DNA of 64,000 bases from Sepiola atlantica (lineage: Eukaryota > Mollusca > Cephalopoda > Sepiida > Sepiolidae): assembly GCA_963556195.1 (NCBI GenBank), contig OY744531.1, forward strand, positions 46,899,700 to 46,963,699, given 5' to 3'. Positions 11,755-23,690 of this stretch are shown piece by piece. Position 1 is the stretch's first letter. Every line of letters starts with the position of its first letter. The translations under genes and the position numbers were made by a program. The notes beneath the pieces were generated by a model. The model saw nothing but the letters and a program-made list of their open reading frames with translations, was not told the DNA's origin and ran no database searches.

Positions 11755-12541
11755 ACTCACTGGGAGTTATCACACAGCTCATCATCAGTAATTGCTCACT
11801 GACAATAATTGATGGTGTTCCCTTGAGTCTGAGTGACAACAAGCCTCCCAAGATTTTTAGTACTCTCTATCTATTTTGATAACCACTGCAAATGACTTTG
11901 CGTTATCGCAACAACGGCTTACAATTGATTTCTTGCGGGCAAAGACCATTGGTGTTCACTGAGATTTGGTCGGCAATAAGTCTCCCCAAAGCTGCAGTCA
12001 TTTCAGCACTCATGTTGCGGAGGTTCGGTTAGTGAGCCTATCATCCTCAGTCCTTCTATAGTTTTTTACCCTTCGCGACTATTTTGGGTGATATCAACCT
12101 AGCCTGGTGCTATCACTGTTGAGGGGGGGGGGCAGTTTATGAAAATTATTGCAGGTTCAGTTTCCTTTGGGTTCATGTGGTGGCGTATTTTCTATTGTCT
12201 AGTTTCCTTTCTTATTGCACTTCTATGTGACTGGATAGATTTCTTAGTTTCTGTGGATTGGTGTCCGCATTTGGTGATTTCTTTAAGATTTCAGCCGTGT
12301 TAATCATTGTCGTCCGTTCTATCATCCAATTTCCCCCGGCTTTTTTGACAGGTTTTTGGGACTGTTCCTAGCGCTCCTACCATTATTAGTATTATATTGA
12401 CTTTATTTATCTTCCATATCACTCTCAGTTCTCTGGCAAGTTCTGTTTATTTGCTTCGTTTATTTGTCTCCATCTTTGATCTTTCCATCATCACTAACAC
12501 GTAATGGCTATTTATTTTGGCCCTTAATGAACATATTATTA

Positions 12542-12545
<4 letters not shown>
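11755..12545 (-). pseudogene. LINE 3' end: RT C-terminal relic plus 3' tail (family with ATT/AAT tail)
   Basis: Minus-strand frames near 12390-12340 read MVGALGTVPKTCQK, the conserved V-G-A-L-G-x-x-x-K segment close to the end of an abundant class of non-LTR RT proteins. Downstream, 12120-11755 is a ~365-bp tail shared with copies at 17030-17368, 47878-48255 and 48505-48880. In 47480-48260 the same coding relic precedes the same tail, so the two belong together. Many stops and frameshifts make it dead. An (ATT)n run borders it at 12538-12588. Confidence 0.65.
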
Positions 12546-12588
<43 letters not shown>

Positions 12589-12590
12589 TA
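12538..12590. repeat. (ATT)n microsatellite
   Basis: A nearly pure ATT run at the 5' side of the minus-strand LINE relic. The ~460 bases that follow (12590-13050) contain nothing recognised. Confidence 0.9.
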
Positions 12591-13042
12591 GTGGAAAAAC
12601 AAAACAAATGAAGCAAATAGTGCTTTTCCCTTTTGTAACATTCGTACTTTTATGGTCTTAACTGGTGGCTTTTCTTTTGACTAAAATTAACTTTTGTCAC
12701 CATAGTTAAACCCCACCAGCTCCGATCCGATATCCAAGTCATCTAGATCTTCAATTTGAACAACAAAAATATTTTTATTTTAAAATGTCCAACTGTCAGT
12801 TTATCTATCCAAGTCTATAATCTCTCAACAACGAACTGTTTTGTTTTAACAATGGAAAGAATTCGAAAACACTAAGAAGGGGTATGAAGTCATGTCAATT
12901 AGTGTCGGTTGCTCAACACAATATCTGTGTCGCTTGTGGAAACGTTATCCGATGTTTATACATGTCGTTTTGTAGAAAGGGAACAGGCAAAACATCCAGT
13001 ATTTTAATGACATGTGTGTCGCCACGAAGAGACATACATAGT

Positions 13043-13045
<3 letters not shown>

Positions 13046-13136
<91 letters not shown>

Positions 13137-13138
13137 CG
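13046..13138. repeat. Compound (TA)n-(TG)n microsatellite
   Basis: A TA run (about 13046-13099) is followed by TG (13099-13129) and a short TA end, the same organisation as at 7257-7350. Confidence 0.95.
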
Positions 13139-13139
13139 T

Positions 13140-15955
13140 ATAAATGGTTATGATAATTATTACAATAATCCAAGGTAATGGAAAATAGAAAAAGGAAACA
13201 CCGAAAAATGTTTATATATTCATACACGGTTCGTCTTTATTTGAAGAATTTTTAAAGATGTCTGATTTGAAGAAAAACAGAAGTCAATATTTTAAAATAC
13301 GTGGTGCGTCTCTGACGTAAAAAAACAATAGTTTTGTTCTTTTTTATTGCGAACGTAATATAGACGTTATCATTCAAAATATGCAGTGCGTTAATGAATT
13401 GGTATTAATGTCTGTTTTGTTTTTCTATTAATATTGCTGTTATGTACAATGTTTCGCTGGGAATGTTGTGTACATTAACTAGTGTGGATGTAAATTAAAT
13501 TTATTCTCTTTAAGTATTATATTTCTCATTAATGGGGAATACTTGTAGTAGCCTTTACGTGGTGTAATTATATCAGAGTTTATAAAAGAGTCATCATTCA
13601 AAGATGTATTCGGCACGATTTATTTAAACTTAATTTAATAAGTTTAGTTTATATAAAGTTAAAAGAATGACCATAGTGCATTTAGGGGATTGTACTTTTT
13701 ATATCTCTTTAATGTTCACCAAACATTTTCATAAGATCTCGTTGAGGTTCACCAACGTATATCTGATGGCAATTATTGCATGGCACAGTAGACATACTTA
13801 CATTAGATGCGGGGGTTCTAGGAAAATATTTTGTTGTTTTAGTGTTTCTTTTATGGTTTGTGATGTACGTTGTATCGTTATAATTCTTAGTTTACTTAGA
13901 ATGTTGTAAATTATCATATTACTGGCGTGAGTAGGTAAGCTAATATGTCTGTTTATAACAACATTTTGTTGATAACATCGATATTAAAACACAAAACAAA
14001 AAAGCACTATCATTCCACTTCTTAAACACACCACATATTTTGAATTGTAACGTCTATGTTTCGTTCGAGAAAAATACCAACACATTATTTTCACATAATA
14101 GGCACACCATATTTTTGAATTATAACGTCTATATTTGGTTTGCAAATAAACTAAAAAACAAAAACATTGTTTTCACGTCAGAAACGCACAACATATTTTC
14201 AAATATTGACTTCTATGTGTTTCTTCAAATCAGTCATGTTGACAAAAAGTATTGAAATAAAGACGAAACGTCAATAAATATATAAACAATTTTCGGTTTT
14301 ACTTTTTTTCATTTTCCATATATATATAAAAGTAAGACTTTTAGGGCTTAGATCAATTGTCTAGATTTCGGTCCCTACGACGTTCCAAGAGTCACCATTG
14401 TGTATGTCTATTCATATGAAGTAAGGTATGTCTATATGTGTATATATGTACTGGACTTCCTCCTAAACTAATGATTCAATTATTATGAATTTTTGAACAC
14501 GATGCATAAGGGTGGATCATGTTTTGTTACAACTTAGTTTAGTTCAATTTTATGGAAGTCGCTCCAGACAGAACATGAAGCCACTTGATGTAAGGAGCTA
14601 AACAAAACTACTTCAAGATCAACTACTAGCCAACGATAAGTGTTAGATGGATGGATTTCGACCCCAAAACAAAAATTATTTCCCCCTATATCAGAAACAT
14701 CGTGTATGGAATGTGAGGACTACAGGACAAAAAAAGGGAAGCGAGAGTTACAAGGCTGCCAAAGGTAAACCCAAGGTTCACTTATTTACTCTTCTAGTTT
14801 CATGTAAAGAGGGGCAAAAATGCAAATTCAGATAGCTCCAATATTTGTTAAATTTTAATATTAGATATTAGATATGTATTCTCCATATGTCAGTTTAAGC
14901 AGGTTTAGGAGACATTAGTTAGACACAACCTTTAATTTGAAAATGTAATTATTGAAAATACATATTATTTTTCCATAGTCATTAGAAACCGATTTAGCAA
15001 TATTCCGTGAATGTTCAATCTTTTTCAATACCCTAAAACTTAAGATCTAAATGTTAGACATTTTCTATAATCAAATCATGTGATGGATTTAGTTAAAAAT
15101 TGGAAGAAAAATTATAGACATCCGGTTTAGTGTTTCTTCCAATCGGAATAGTTACAGAACCATTACGAAACAATCATTCATAACGGGCGAAATTTAGATT
15201 CCGGCATTCTATCATTCTGAAATTAGAATTTAGTTTGATGATTACATTAATATCCACGGAGATGTTCAGGCATTTTTTGTCAGGGCTAGAGTTTGTTAAC
15301 AGTTAACTTAATTTTTTGTAAGAATTATGTTGTTGGTTTAGAGTCATGCTTCTTTTAATCTTCATAAGGAGACATAACATGAGTTTAAGTCGTATTTTGT
15401 GTTTGTGTGTGTGTATTTACGAACTTTTTTAGTTTTTTAAAGAGATATCCCTATACCATATTCTGAAGATCTATTACCCAGGATGCAGTGATTGCATTGA
15501 CTTGGCGTTTTCCAGTTGAGATCCATAAAAAGGAACAAAGACGTATTACGTCATTGCATTTCATTCATAATTTGAACTGTATATACAGTTAAAAATTAAA
15601 AAAGAACAACATTTATGTTACTTTACTGTCGCCCTCTCTCACAAAATAAATGTTGAGCACATTATAAGACCTACACAACTGTTCAATATTAAAAAAACAT
15701 AAATAAGAATAAAATGTAAACTAATGTTATTTGTAATGGCAGACAGATAGAACACTCCTTATTCTATCTGGATTTTCCTGCAAGTATGCACAAGTCTGTA
15801 GGATGCTTTATTATATATTTCTTAAAATTTTTATTATTCAATATTGTACAAAAATAATAGATTCTAAGTTGGAAAGTATGCGTTGAAATTTCAATAGTAT
15901 TGATGAGTTTGACTCATAGTTTAGTCATACAATTATTATATACGGTGGTGTTCAC
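13140..15955. other. A+T-rich sequence, no gene seen
   Basis: Nothing recognisable in 2.8 kb. A loose internal similarity occurs around 14025-14230, where phrases like ACACACCAT/ACATATTTTGAATTATAACGTCT recur two or three times at ~65-base spacing, suggesting a short degenerate tandem repeat. The frame at 14647-14835 is unsupported. Confidence 0.4.
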
Positions 15956-15964
15956 TCTCACTTC

Positions 15965-16310
15965 GCAAGTAAACCACCGCGAATGAAAAATGTTCTTTCA
16001 CCAAGACAATGCACGGTTTCAGACATCGATCGCAGCGATATAGAAACAACATGGATTACACTTCAAATTGCTTCTGTACCCACTATATTCTCTATATATC
16101 GTCCTTAGCAACTACTGGTTGTTTACAGACATCAAAAGAGTGATCCAGGGAAATAGATTTTGCTCTAATAAAAGAGTGATATCAGAAACTGAGGCGTATT
16201 GTGAGGCCAAATGCAAACGTTGTACAAAAAACATCAAGTTATTAGAGAAGCGTTAGCATCTTCCAAGATGTAGACTACGTAAATGAATGAAATCGAATGT
16301 AGCTTTAAGT
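15965..16310 (+). pseudogene. mariner (DD34D) transposase C-terminal relic
   Basis: Reads FFHQDNARFQTS, then HFKLLLYPLY, then SNYWLFTDIKRVIQGNRF and ETEAYCEAKCK...LLEKR, matching the C-terminal half of mariner transposases. The second catalytic Asp is present in HQDN. The third, normally in S-D-Y-x-L-F, is Asn here. One in-frame stop interrupts the segment and the N-terminal half is missing. It is a dead remnant. No inverted repeats or TA duplication could be delimited. Confidence 0.85.
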
Positions 16311-16498
16311 TTGTTGTTTGTTTAGTCATTTTCTGATTTGTTATTTGTCTCTTTTTAGCGGATCTCTAGAATAATCCTGTTAATATTTTCCTCATGTTAA
16401 TACATCCTCTCTTTGTAAAAATGATTGTGTGTTCCGTGAAGTAATCGTAGACGAAGAGAAAATGACACGTTAATCACGACTGAAAGGATGTATAAAAG

Positions 16499-16750
16499 TC
16501 ATACACTCAACAGACGATTAAAATGAGTCACAGATACGTCCTTGACGATCAGTCCGACATAGAGTGGGTAGATATGGCATTTTATTTTCCTGATCTTTCG
16601 GGCTAATGTATTTGTTCTGGAGACCCTTACCCTCTCAAGCTTTACCGTCTCTCTTTGAGAAGAGTTTGGTCTATGGCCAATCGCCCTAGGCGTCCGACCG
16701 CGAAATGATGACGAGGGTGATGGGTCAGTTTTTGCGGGGCTAGAGTGCAC
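16499..16750 (-). other. G+C-richer island with an unassigned open frame
   Basis: This ~250-bp stretch is clearly richer in G+C than its surroundings and is open on the minus strand (about 83 codons, basic, with HSSPAKTDPSPSSSFRG and ERVRVSRTN segments). It may be a fragment of a retroelement gag/pol or an old exon. No domain is recognised. Confidence 0.2.
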
Positions 16751-17029
16751 TACATCTCGTACGCTGGTCTACCATTTCTATTTTCCAGCTTTCTGCCACA
16801 TCTTTCCCCGGCAATAGGGAGGTTGAGGCTGTATATAGATATATAGATTTAGGTATCACTATACCATGCTCCTAATCGATTCTCGCTAATAAACTACCAA
16901 TATACACTCTTTTATACACATCTAGGTGATTGTGCATTTTTATTTCGTCTAAATCTGTTTTTTTCGAAAAACTAACATATATAGTCCCCATATCCGAAAT
17001 GTTGTTGTTTACTCTCTAGGAATATTTCA

Positions 17030-17368
17030 AGTTATTATCATTGACTGCTCGCAAACAAAAAAACAGTGGTGGTGTTCCCTATCGTCTGAGTGACAAAAGG
17101 TTTCCTGAATTTCGAGCACTCTCATTTTGTTTCAATAACCGTTGTAAATCAGTTTATTTCAGTTTACGTTATCGCAACACCCGTTAACCATTTATTTATC
17201 ACTAGCAACCACCGTTTGTATTCTCTTGAATTTAAGTGTAAATAAGCATCCCCAAAGTCTAGTACTGTCCGCAACTTAGAGGTCAGGTAGGTACTCTTAT
17301 ACATCGGTCTTTTAATCCTCATTGACTTTTCACGAACATTTTGTGTAAGCTAAGCCGAGGCTTATACT
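17030..17368 (-). repeat. LINE 3'-tail copy (same family as 11755-12120)
   Basis: Shares with the other tail copies, in order on the plus strand, a ctcgc/ctcac start, GTGGTGTTCCCT, GTCTGAGTGACAA, TATCGCAACA, and an ending AAGCCGAGGCTTATA. No RT coding sequence is attached. It is a 5'-truncated insertion or a free repeat. Confidence 0.65.
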
Positions 17369-17369
17369 T

Positions 17370-19500
17370 TCATATGTGTATGTGTGTGTGTTGAGAGTTA
17401 ATTCGATTTCTTGCAGATGTATTGTCATCATGAATTTTAATTTTAGTATTAACATCTCTATTGAAATAAAACATTTATTCACGTCTTCTTTATCTCAGTC
17501 TCCCAGCATTTTCCCCTCTTCTCTACAGAACAAAAATGAATTATTCAGCGATATTCTTTCAGATTCTGCCTCACAGGATAAATACAAAACACCATTTAAT
17601 CGAAATAAAAAAGAACAAGACAAAACACGGTAAAGATAATAAGAGAGACCACTTTCAAATGAATTAAGAGATTTCGTTTCAATATGTCTCCAGTTGAGAA
17701 GATAGGTGAGTTTCTATTGCCCATTTGCGTATTTATAATCATAGTATTATTCTATTTAAACAAAACCTATCAGATAAAACGAAAAGAAAAACAGTATTTT
17801 CGTAATGTCGTTTGATTAATGGCCCAGGAAGCAATTTTATACCAAAAAGGTTTTGAAAACGACGTTTTGATTTATATTTTTCTCCAACTTTCTATTCGGC
17901 AAAATTGTCCACAGGTGTGATTTTGATTTGGACAAATCGGAACCATTAAAAAAATATAGAACATTTATTCTATGGCTTGGAATTAGCGAAATATAAAGAA
18001 TACATATCGATTTTGTATCCCATTTGCTATTTATTTCGAACTGAATAAACTATATAGCAAATACATTTTTTTACTTACACTCTTTTTCTCTTCTCGGTTC
18101 TGAGAGCAAACATTTTGTAGGTTTAGTTTAAGAGTTACACAAGAGATTGTTTATGACAGGCTCCCAATGTTATATGAGGACTTTTAGGACTTTTAGGAGG
18201 ATAAACATTCGAGACAGAATCAACAGAGACATTACAAAGATGATGTTAAAGACACATTTAAAACCATTAGTATGAATTAACATCGTTTGGGAGAGGACAG
18301 TTTCCTAGCGATGGCTGTGGGGGAAACACGTTTATTGTGGCTTTGGAGATTTGAAGCGAGCGATTAGAGTAGTTTATCTTGAGATGTGAGCTGTGAAAGC
18401 GACACGTATGAAACGTCTCATGCACATATCAGTCACATAAGATGACAATAAAGTAATCAATATCGCAAGGGGCACACAGTGAAAAACATAGGTATGCACA
18501 TACCGAAGGCGACGATGTCGTGTGTCATAAGTAAAGCAAGGCTTGTAAAAATATCTCCTTGCTTCTAAGCCATTTGTTTCCTACAAGCGGACATTGTAAT
18601 CTTGTCAATCTGTAAAAAAGCGTCACTGAACATGTATTGTTTATAATATACATTGTCATTGAATATAAATACATTTTATGATATTTTGCCTATCAATTAA
18701 TATTGACCGTATATAGTTTTAAAAATTATCAACTTGTGTTATTTATTGTTTTAACAATTAGCCATTTCCCCATCTTAAGCAGAGAGTTTACATTTATAGT
18801 TTCCATGGGGTTGTCTGTCTTAGATTATCACAATAAAAACTGTATCTAATCAAATGTACAAATAAACGTAAAAATAATATATCATTGACTGCGGATAGAA
18901 GTATTGTCATTAAATCTCGAGCAACGTCGAATGTCCCTGCTAGTTTAAAAATATAAACAATACTTTTTTTTACTTTATTCATGATTTTAAGTAATCATTA
19001 CTATCTTTCTAGACAAAGATGAGTCTTAATATTCTCATCGCCATTTACAGAGATCCACTTATTTCGTCTAAAATAAAATCAGAATTCGAGATATTTTAGC
19101 TATTACTCAGATCGTTATGTCTGGAAAAGAGAAGCCTCGAATGTCATTTTGAATCGCGATCTGCGTCGACTTGCCTCTTAAGTTTCTTGACAAATCTGTT
19201 GTCTTTCTATACGGTTTTCCAGTTTTCCAAACGCCATTACGAAAGAATCTGAGATAAACACGAAGAAAGCAGATAGAAATACGGATTTAAGGGGGAAAGG
19301 GGATCAGATGTGTCTTTCTTTCTTATCAGGTGTATTATATGCGGATGACTGAAGATAACGCTTACGAAAGAGAATTTGTTCTGCTATGTCTTATTTGGGT
19401 TACATTAAGTAGACTTGTTTGCTCATAACGGTGCTTTCGATTCCATACGTAGTTTATCATGACTTATCTCAGCTAAAATAATTCATATATTAATCTTGGT
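17370..19500. other. No gene seen
   Basis: A+T-rich, with unsupported short open frames only (17376-17633, 18794-18982). Confidence 0.45.
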
Positions 19501-19505
19501 ATTCC

Positions 19506-19506
19506 A

Positions 19507-19570
<64 letters not shown>
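19506..19570. repeat. (TA)n microsatellite
   Basis: TA run with a single G interruption near 19531. Confidence 0.95.
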
Positions 19571-19571
<1 letters not shown>

Positions 19572-20172
19572 GATGTATTTAGGCAGTATTCTTGCATTTA
19601 AGCACACCTTGTTAAACACTGTTTGATTATAACTTTTTCTTTAAATCATCCTTTTTGTATCAAAATCACAAATAAATATTCATGTTCCACATGTTCACAA
19701 ACGTTTTCGATTCTTCATCGAATCGTTTTCAGGTAACGAAAACAAATGAACAAAACAGCTGGAGAAAATAAAAGAACTTCAATCAATCGACAAGGCGCAC
19801 GTGAAGTCAGTGAGACCAAAAACAATTTTAACCAGTGCAGTTGGAGGAGAAACGTACAAAGTTAAATTCCGGGACGCTAAAATGAGTGTCACAGGATGAA
19901 TGGTATTACGTTTAGTATATTTTAATGGTGTTACTGGTTTCATACGTAATACTAGTGATTATGTTGTTTAGGTTTAATAAAGATAGACTGGATTATTTTA
20001 ATTATTTTTAATTGGTTTCGGAATGTATTATAGTCGTGTTATTAACTAAGGGTTGTCTTAAATACGATAACGACAGTTATGTTTTTGTAATTGGGTGTAA
20101 ATTGAGCAACAGTTTATATGGTAAGCTGGCAGGACAGTGATGTAGTACAATAAATATAATAGTGACATTGTC

Positions 20173-20174
<2 letters not shown>

Positions 20175-20244
<70 letters not shown>
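20175..20244. repeat. (TA)n microsatellite
   Basis: About 70 bases of pure TA. The sequence before it (19571-20174) has no recognised feature. Confidence 0.95.
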
Positions 20245-20246
<2 letters not shown>

Positions 20247-20683
20247 TCAAATATAAGCCAAAAGTAAACTTTTAGTAGATAGGACCTATAGTGAAAAGGT
20301 AAGCTCAATATACGAGATAGAGCAATTATAAAGATAGAAGAAATAAGAGTGATAAACATGTACGAATGTCCAAATTTATTTCAAGTTTCGATTGTTCAAT
20401 GCTAGGTGTATTCTGTAATAGATTAGTGTTTATTATTCTTTCCTTAAGCCAAGGCTTTTCAAAGATCGAAATCTTACCATCAGAGGAGAAATACAGATAG
20501 ATGAGTAAGCTGTGGAAAAGCCAAAGTTCAAATATTTGAAAAATATTATTAAAAATGGAGTTAAAAAAGTTCGTATAAAAAAACAGATAACTTTTTTACA
20601 CGAACATTTTTCACGACGACATCTTTTTTACACGAACATAAATATGTATATAAATATAATATCACATTATTGTTTATATTTTA

Positions 20684-20729
20684 CCTTAGTGCAGCGTCGT
20701 TTCGAGCATACGGCTCTCATCAGCGAAGG
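20684..20729 (-). ncRNA. Hammerhead-ribozyme-like motif, family H1, decayed
   Basis: Minus strand: stem I 5' side CCTTCG, then CTGATGA (20717-20723), a 4-bp stem II GAGC/GCTC with the canonical G-C closing pair, GAAA, a stem III region, and stem I 3' side CTAAGG. Core CUGAUGA and GAAA are intact. Stem I pairs at 5 of 6 positions. The base equivalent to U16.1 before the cleavage site appears to be C, so cleavage is unlikely. It shares flanks with the copy at 21036-21081 and with those near 32.6 and 62.7 kb. Hammerheads are known in PLE pLTRs. Confidence 0.55.
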
Positions 20730-21035
20730 GAAATAACAATCTCAGGCGGTCACAGGGCGCGAACCTGATTCACAGAGACACTTTAATCTGTAAGAGTTCA
20801 CTAAGTTGATGAGGCCACGAGAGATAGTTACGAGATAACGGAAAAATTAAGTGATACTTACACTGAAAGCAGTGAGTATAAATATGTAGACATCTGATAG
20901 AACCTAACGACAGAGTCTGAGTATTCACTGAGGCTTTAGGTAAATGTCTATTTTTAATCTCTCTGATAGTGCTCTACTTTTTATTTTACTTAAAAAGGGG
21001 CTTCTTATGATATCAAATTATTTTTTAATATTTAA

Positions 21036-21081
21036 CCTACGTACGATGTCGTTTCAAGCTTACAGCTATCACCAGCGCAGG
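21036..21081 (-). ncRNA. Hammerhead-ribozyme-like motif, family H1
   Basis: Minus strand: stem I CCTGCG (21076-21081) pairs over 6 bp with CGTAGG (21036-21041). The core is CTGGTGA (21069-21075, with G for the usual A6), followed by stem II AGC/GCT, GAAA, stem III ACG/CGU around a 4-base loop, then a GUA cleavage triplet. The A6 change probably abolishes activity. Stem I differs from the copies at 20684 and 62724 by compensating changes, which supports the fold. The (TA)n at 21103-21141 follows 20 bp away. Confidence 0.6.
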
Positions 21082-21099
21082 AGAATAACAATCTTAGAC

Positions 21100-21102
<3 letters not shown>

Positions 21103-21141
<39 letters not shown>
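21103..21141. repeat. (TA)n microsatellite
   Basis: Short TA run beside the hammerhead-like repeat. Confidence 0.95.
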
Positions 21142-21142
<1 letters not shown>

Positions 21143-21566
21143 TTATTATCATGGGTTTCTTTATCTATATGTCTATTAACATTTACTGATCTGCGTATAT
21201 GCAAAATGCTAATGCATGTGTGTGTTTTGTTTTTTAGTCCGAATGGTAGATTTCTAAAAACTAAAACACCTAGTGTATACATCGCGTTAACTTTCATTAA
21301 TTACAATTCATAGGAAAACATGCGATTGAATCGAATACGCTATAACGATAGAAATTAAACTAATAAAGATTCCTAATTCGACATATACAAACATGTAATA
21401 CACATGAGATACAAATTGTGCATTCCAATTTAATCTCTAAAGAGTATAAAACCAAGCTATATTTTGAACTTTAGTCTTTAGTGTTTTGTTTATTATTTTG
21501 GCAACTTCTCTGCATTGTTTTATAAAATCCATTACAATCATATATTTTTCTGATTCCCGCTGTGGC

Positions 21567-21567
<1 letters not shown>

Positions 21568-21636
<69 letters not shown>

Positions 21637-21637
21637 G
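21568..21637. repeat. (TCA)n microsatellite = (TGA)n tail of the minus-strand LINE
   Basis: About 23 pure triplets directly after GCGTTAAAC on the minus strand, a common 3' end for this LINE type. The Met-rich and Ile-rich frames over it are artefacts. Confidence 0.85.
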
Positions 21638-23053
21638 TTTAACGCACATTTTACATGCTGGCATGTTAGCTTTAAAAAGTCGACTTCCAAACTAAACTAT
21701 CTGTGGCAGGTCTTTATTTATCTATCTTTCTATCAAACCCTTATTTATCACGTATTTCTATGTTTTCTTGGCTTTCACCTATGTACATGAACTTTAACTG
21801 TTCTACATCTACTTACCCAAGACATCTCATACATTATTTCAACATGGCCATACCATTGATTCCTCCTGTTCTGCAGAATTTCTCTATACTGTCAAGATTT
21901 TATCTTCGTCTGAAGTCATCAGAACTACGGCTGTTTTTTAGATCTGAATTACACATTTAACTTTTCACTCTAATATAATTTCTCTTCAGGCAAGGCATGT
22001 AGTCCACCGTCATCGGAAAAGTTAAACTTCAATATATCATCACACCGTGTATACATGCTTGATCCTCTTCCCTTTTTGACAATGGTAAATCTCTGCTGTT
22101 AAGTAAAGGCAGAAGTTCTCGGATCTTACTCCATTCACTCCTGGCTCTAGCAATTACACTAGAATATGGCTCACCTAGTGCTCCAATTAAATGGCCAAGA
22201 TAGCAAAGCTTCTCGACAACCTCAATAGCTTCGCCATCCATCTCAGCTGCCTTTAATTGCACCTGACTTCTATTTCACAAACTCTTCTGACCTTGAAGGG
22301 TCAATAACATATAAGACTACACGGTAGTGTATTTATATGAATGTATTGACAAAAGTACAGAATTGTATGTTACAGAAAGTCTGCGTTTGATACTGTGGCT
22401 ATGAATGCCACCAATTAATGCCGCCGTAACTGCTTCGACACTTCGTTGTAATTCTATTCATAGTCTCTGGAAGAGTCCATCTACTCCTTAAATAGGGATG
22501 ATACGCATCAGCCCATATTATAAACTGAGAAGGGGAACTTTGCGCTATTAATGAAGGTTTTCCCATCTACAACTACTGATCATCACTTTGGTATTTGTAA
22601 CATTCACTCTCAAACCTTTATTTTCTATAGCCATTCTCCCGTCTACCATTTAATAAGTAGGTCTTCCATTGTATCACAGCCAAATACTAAATAATCAGTA
22701 TACAGCATCTTATGTAAACAATTCGTACGAAACTCACTCGACAATGCTTCTAAGACACAAATGAAAAGTAACGGCCTCAATACAGACCCCTGGTGTACTC
22801 CTACTTTAACATTAAAGCTGTCAATAAATGCGCTGTTGATTCTAACACGACTTTGAACATTTCTGTACATTGCTTAGACATCCTTTTATGACCATCCATT
22901 TGCCCCTAGTATACGCAAAGCCCACCAGACAACACATCTTGGAACTCTGTAAAATATTTTCTCATTATCGAAAAAAAGCAAAATACAAGTGTTTCTTCTT
23001 ATTAATGTATTTCTCTTGCATTTGTCAAGGTATATACATAGCACTAGTGGCAG

Positions 23054-23354
23054 TTTACCCGGACATAAAACTAACCTGCATTTAATCTATTCATACTTTG
23101 CCCAGACATAAAACTAACCTGCATTTAATCTATTCATACTTTGCCCAGACATAAAACTAACCTGCATTTAATCTATTCATACTTTGCCCAGACATAAAAC
23201 TAACCTGCATTTAATCTATTCATACTTTGCCCAGACATAAAACTAACCTGCATTTAATCTATTCATACTTTGCCCAGACATAAAACTAACCTGCATTTAA
23301 TCTATTCATACTTTGCCCAGACATAAAACTAACCTGCATTTAATCTATTCATAA
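23054..23354. repeat. 43-bp tandem repeat, seven copies, inside LINE RT sequence
   Basis: The unit contains GACATAAAACTAACCTGCAT and TTAATCTATTCATAC. Its start recurs at 23062, 23105, 23148, 23191, 23234, 23277 and 23320, and copies 2-7 look almost identical. The unit itself codes, on the minus strand, for the MQVSFMSG part of the LINE RT, so the array arose by amplifying a piece of the retrotransposon. Forty-three is not a multiple of three, so each added unit shifts the frame. Confidence 0.95.
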
Positions 23355-23615
23355 TTGACTTCTATTTTGCTGCTTAATTATTCTCAATCATTTTCAGGAC
23401 TTTATCCGCCAAATTTACGCCTCTTTGATTACGTCTACCGAGTGCTATCTCTTTACCCTTGTAAACATTTAAAATTTTACTAAGTTCCCAATTGTTCGAG
23501 ATAACCTTTTCCTTTATAATCGGGTGTTGCTTGATATATTTTCTCAGATACAAAGTATCGTTTAATATTAATTTCTTGATCCCATGTGTGGCCACAGCTG
23601 ATGTTCTAAATTGTA

Positions 23616-23690
23616 GGGGTGTTTACATCTAATTTACTAGGTTTCCAGTTGCAAGTAAAGCGAGATCTAATCGTCTATAATCCATTTTTT
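23616..23690. repeat. Left part of ~33-bp degenerate minisatellite
   Basis: Two units of an ATCTAATTTACTAGGTTCCAG-type motif, matching the array at 25045-25375 on the far side of the LINE relic. The LINE therefore appears to have inserted into an existing minisatellite. Confidence 0.6.

Larger units (their letters stand above)
21560..23600 (-). pseudogene. Non-LTR retrotransposon relic (RT to 3' tail)
   Basis: Read on the minus strand from 23595: NNWELSKILNVYKGKEIALG and LADKVLKMIE (RT N-terminal part); near 23080 MQVSFMSG-like (normally M-Q-F-G-F-M-P-G); near 22950 RVPRCVVWWALR; AMYRNVQSRVRI and VKVGVHQGSVLRPLLF (22870-22700); LHKMLYTDYLV (decayed Y-A-D-D-L box, two catalytic positions altered); EKLCYLGHLIGALG...EWSKIRELLPLLNSRDLPL (22220-22080); WYGHVEIM (about 21860). 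It ends in a (TGA)n tail at 21637-21568. Stops and frameshifts throughout show it is dead. A 43-bp tandem array interrupts the RT region. Confidence 0.85.

Noticed and set aside
11760..11800. TCATCATCAG as a further hammerhead core
   Set aside because: No stem II and no GAAA follow on the minus strand; the phrase is part of the LINE tail.
23054..23354. CRISPR-like array
   Set aside because: The repeats are head-to-tail without spacers, lie in a LINE RT gene, and the genome is eukaryotic.
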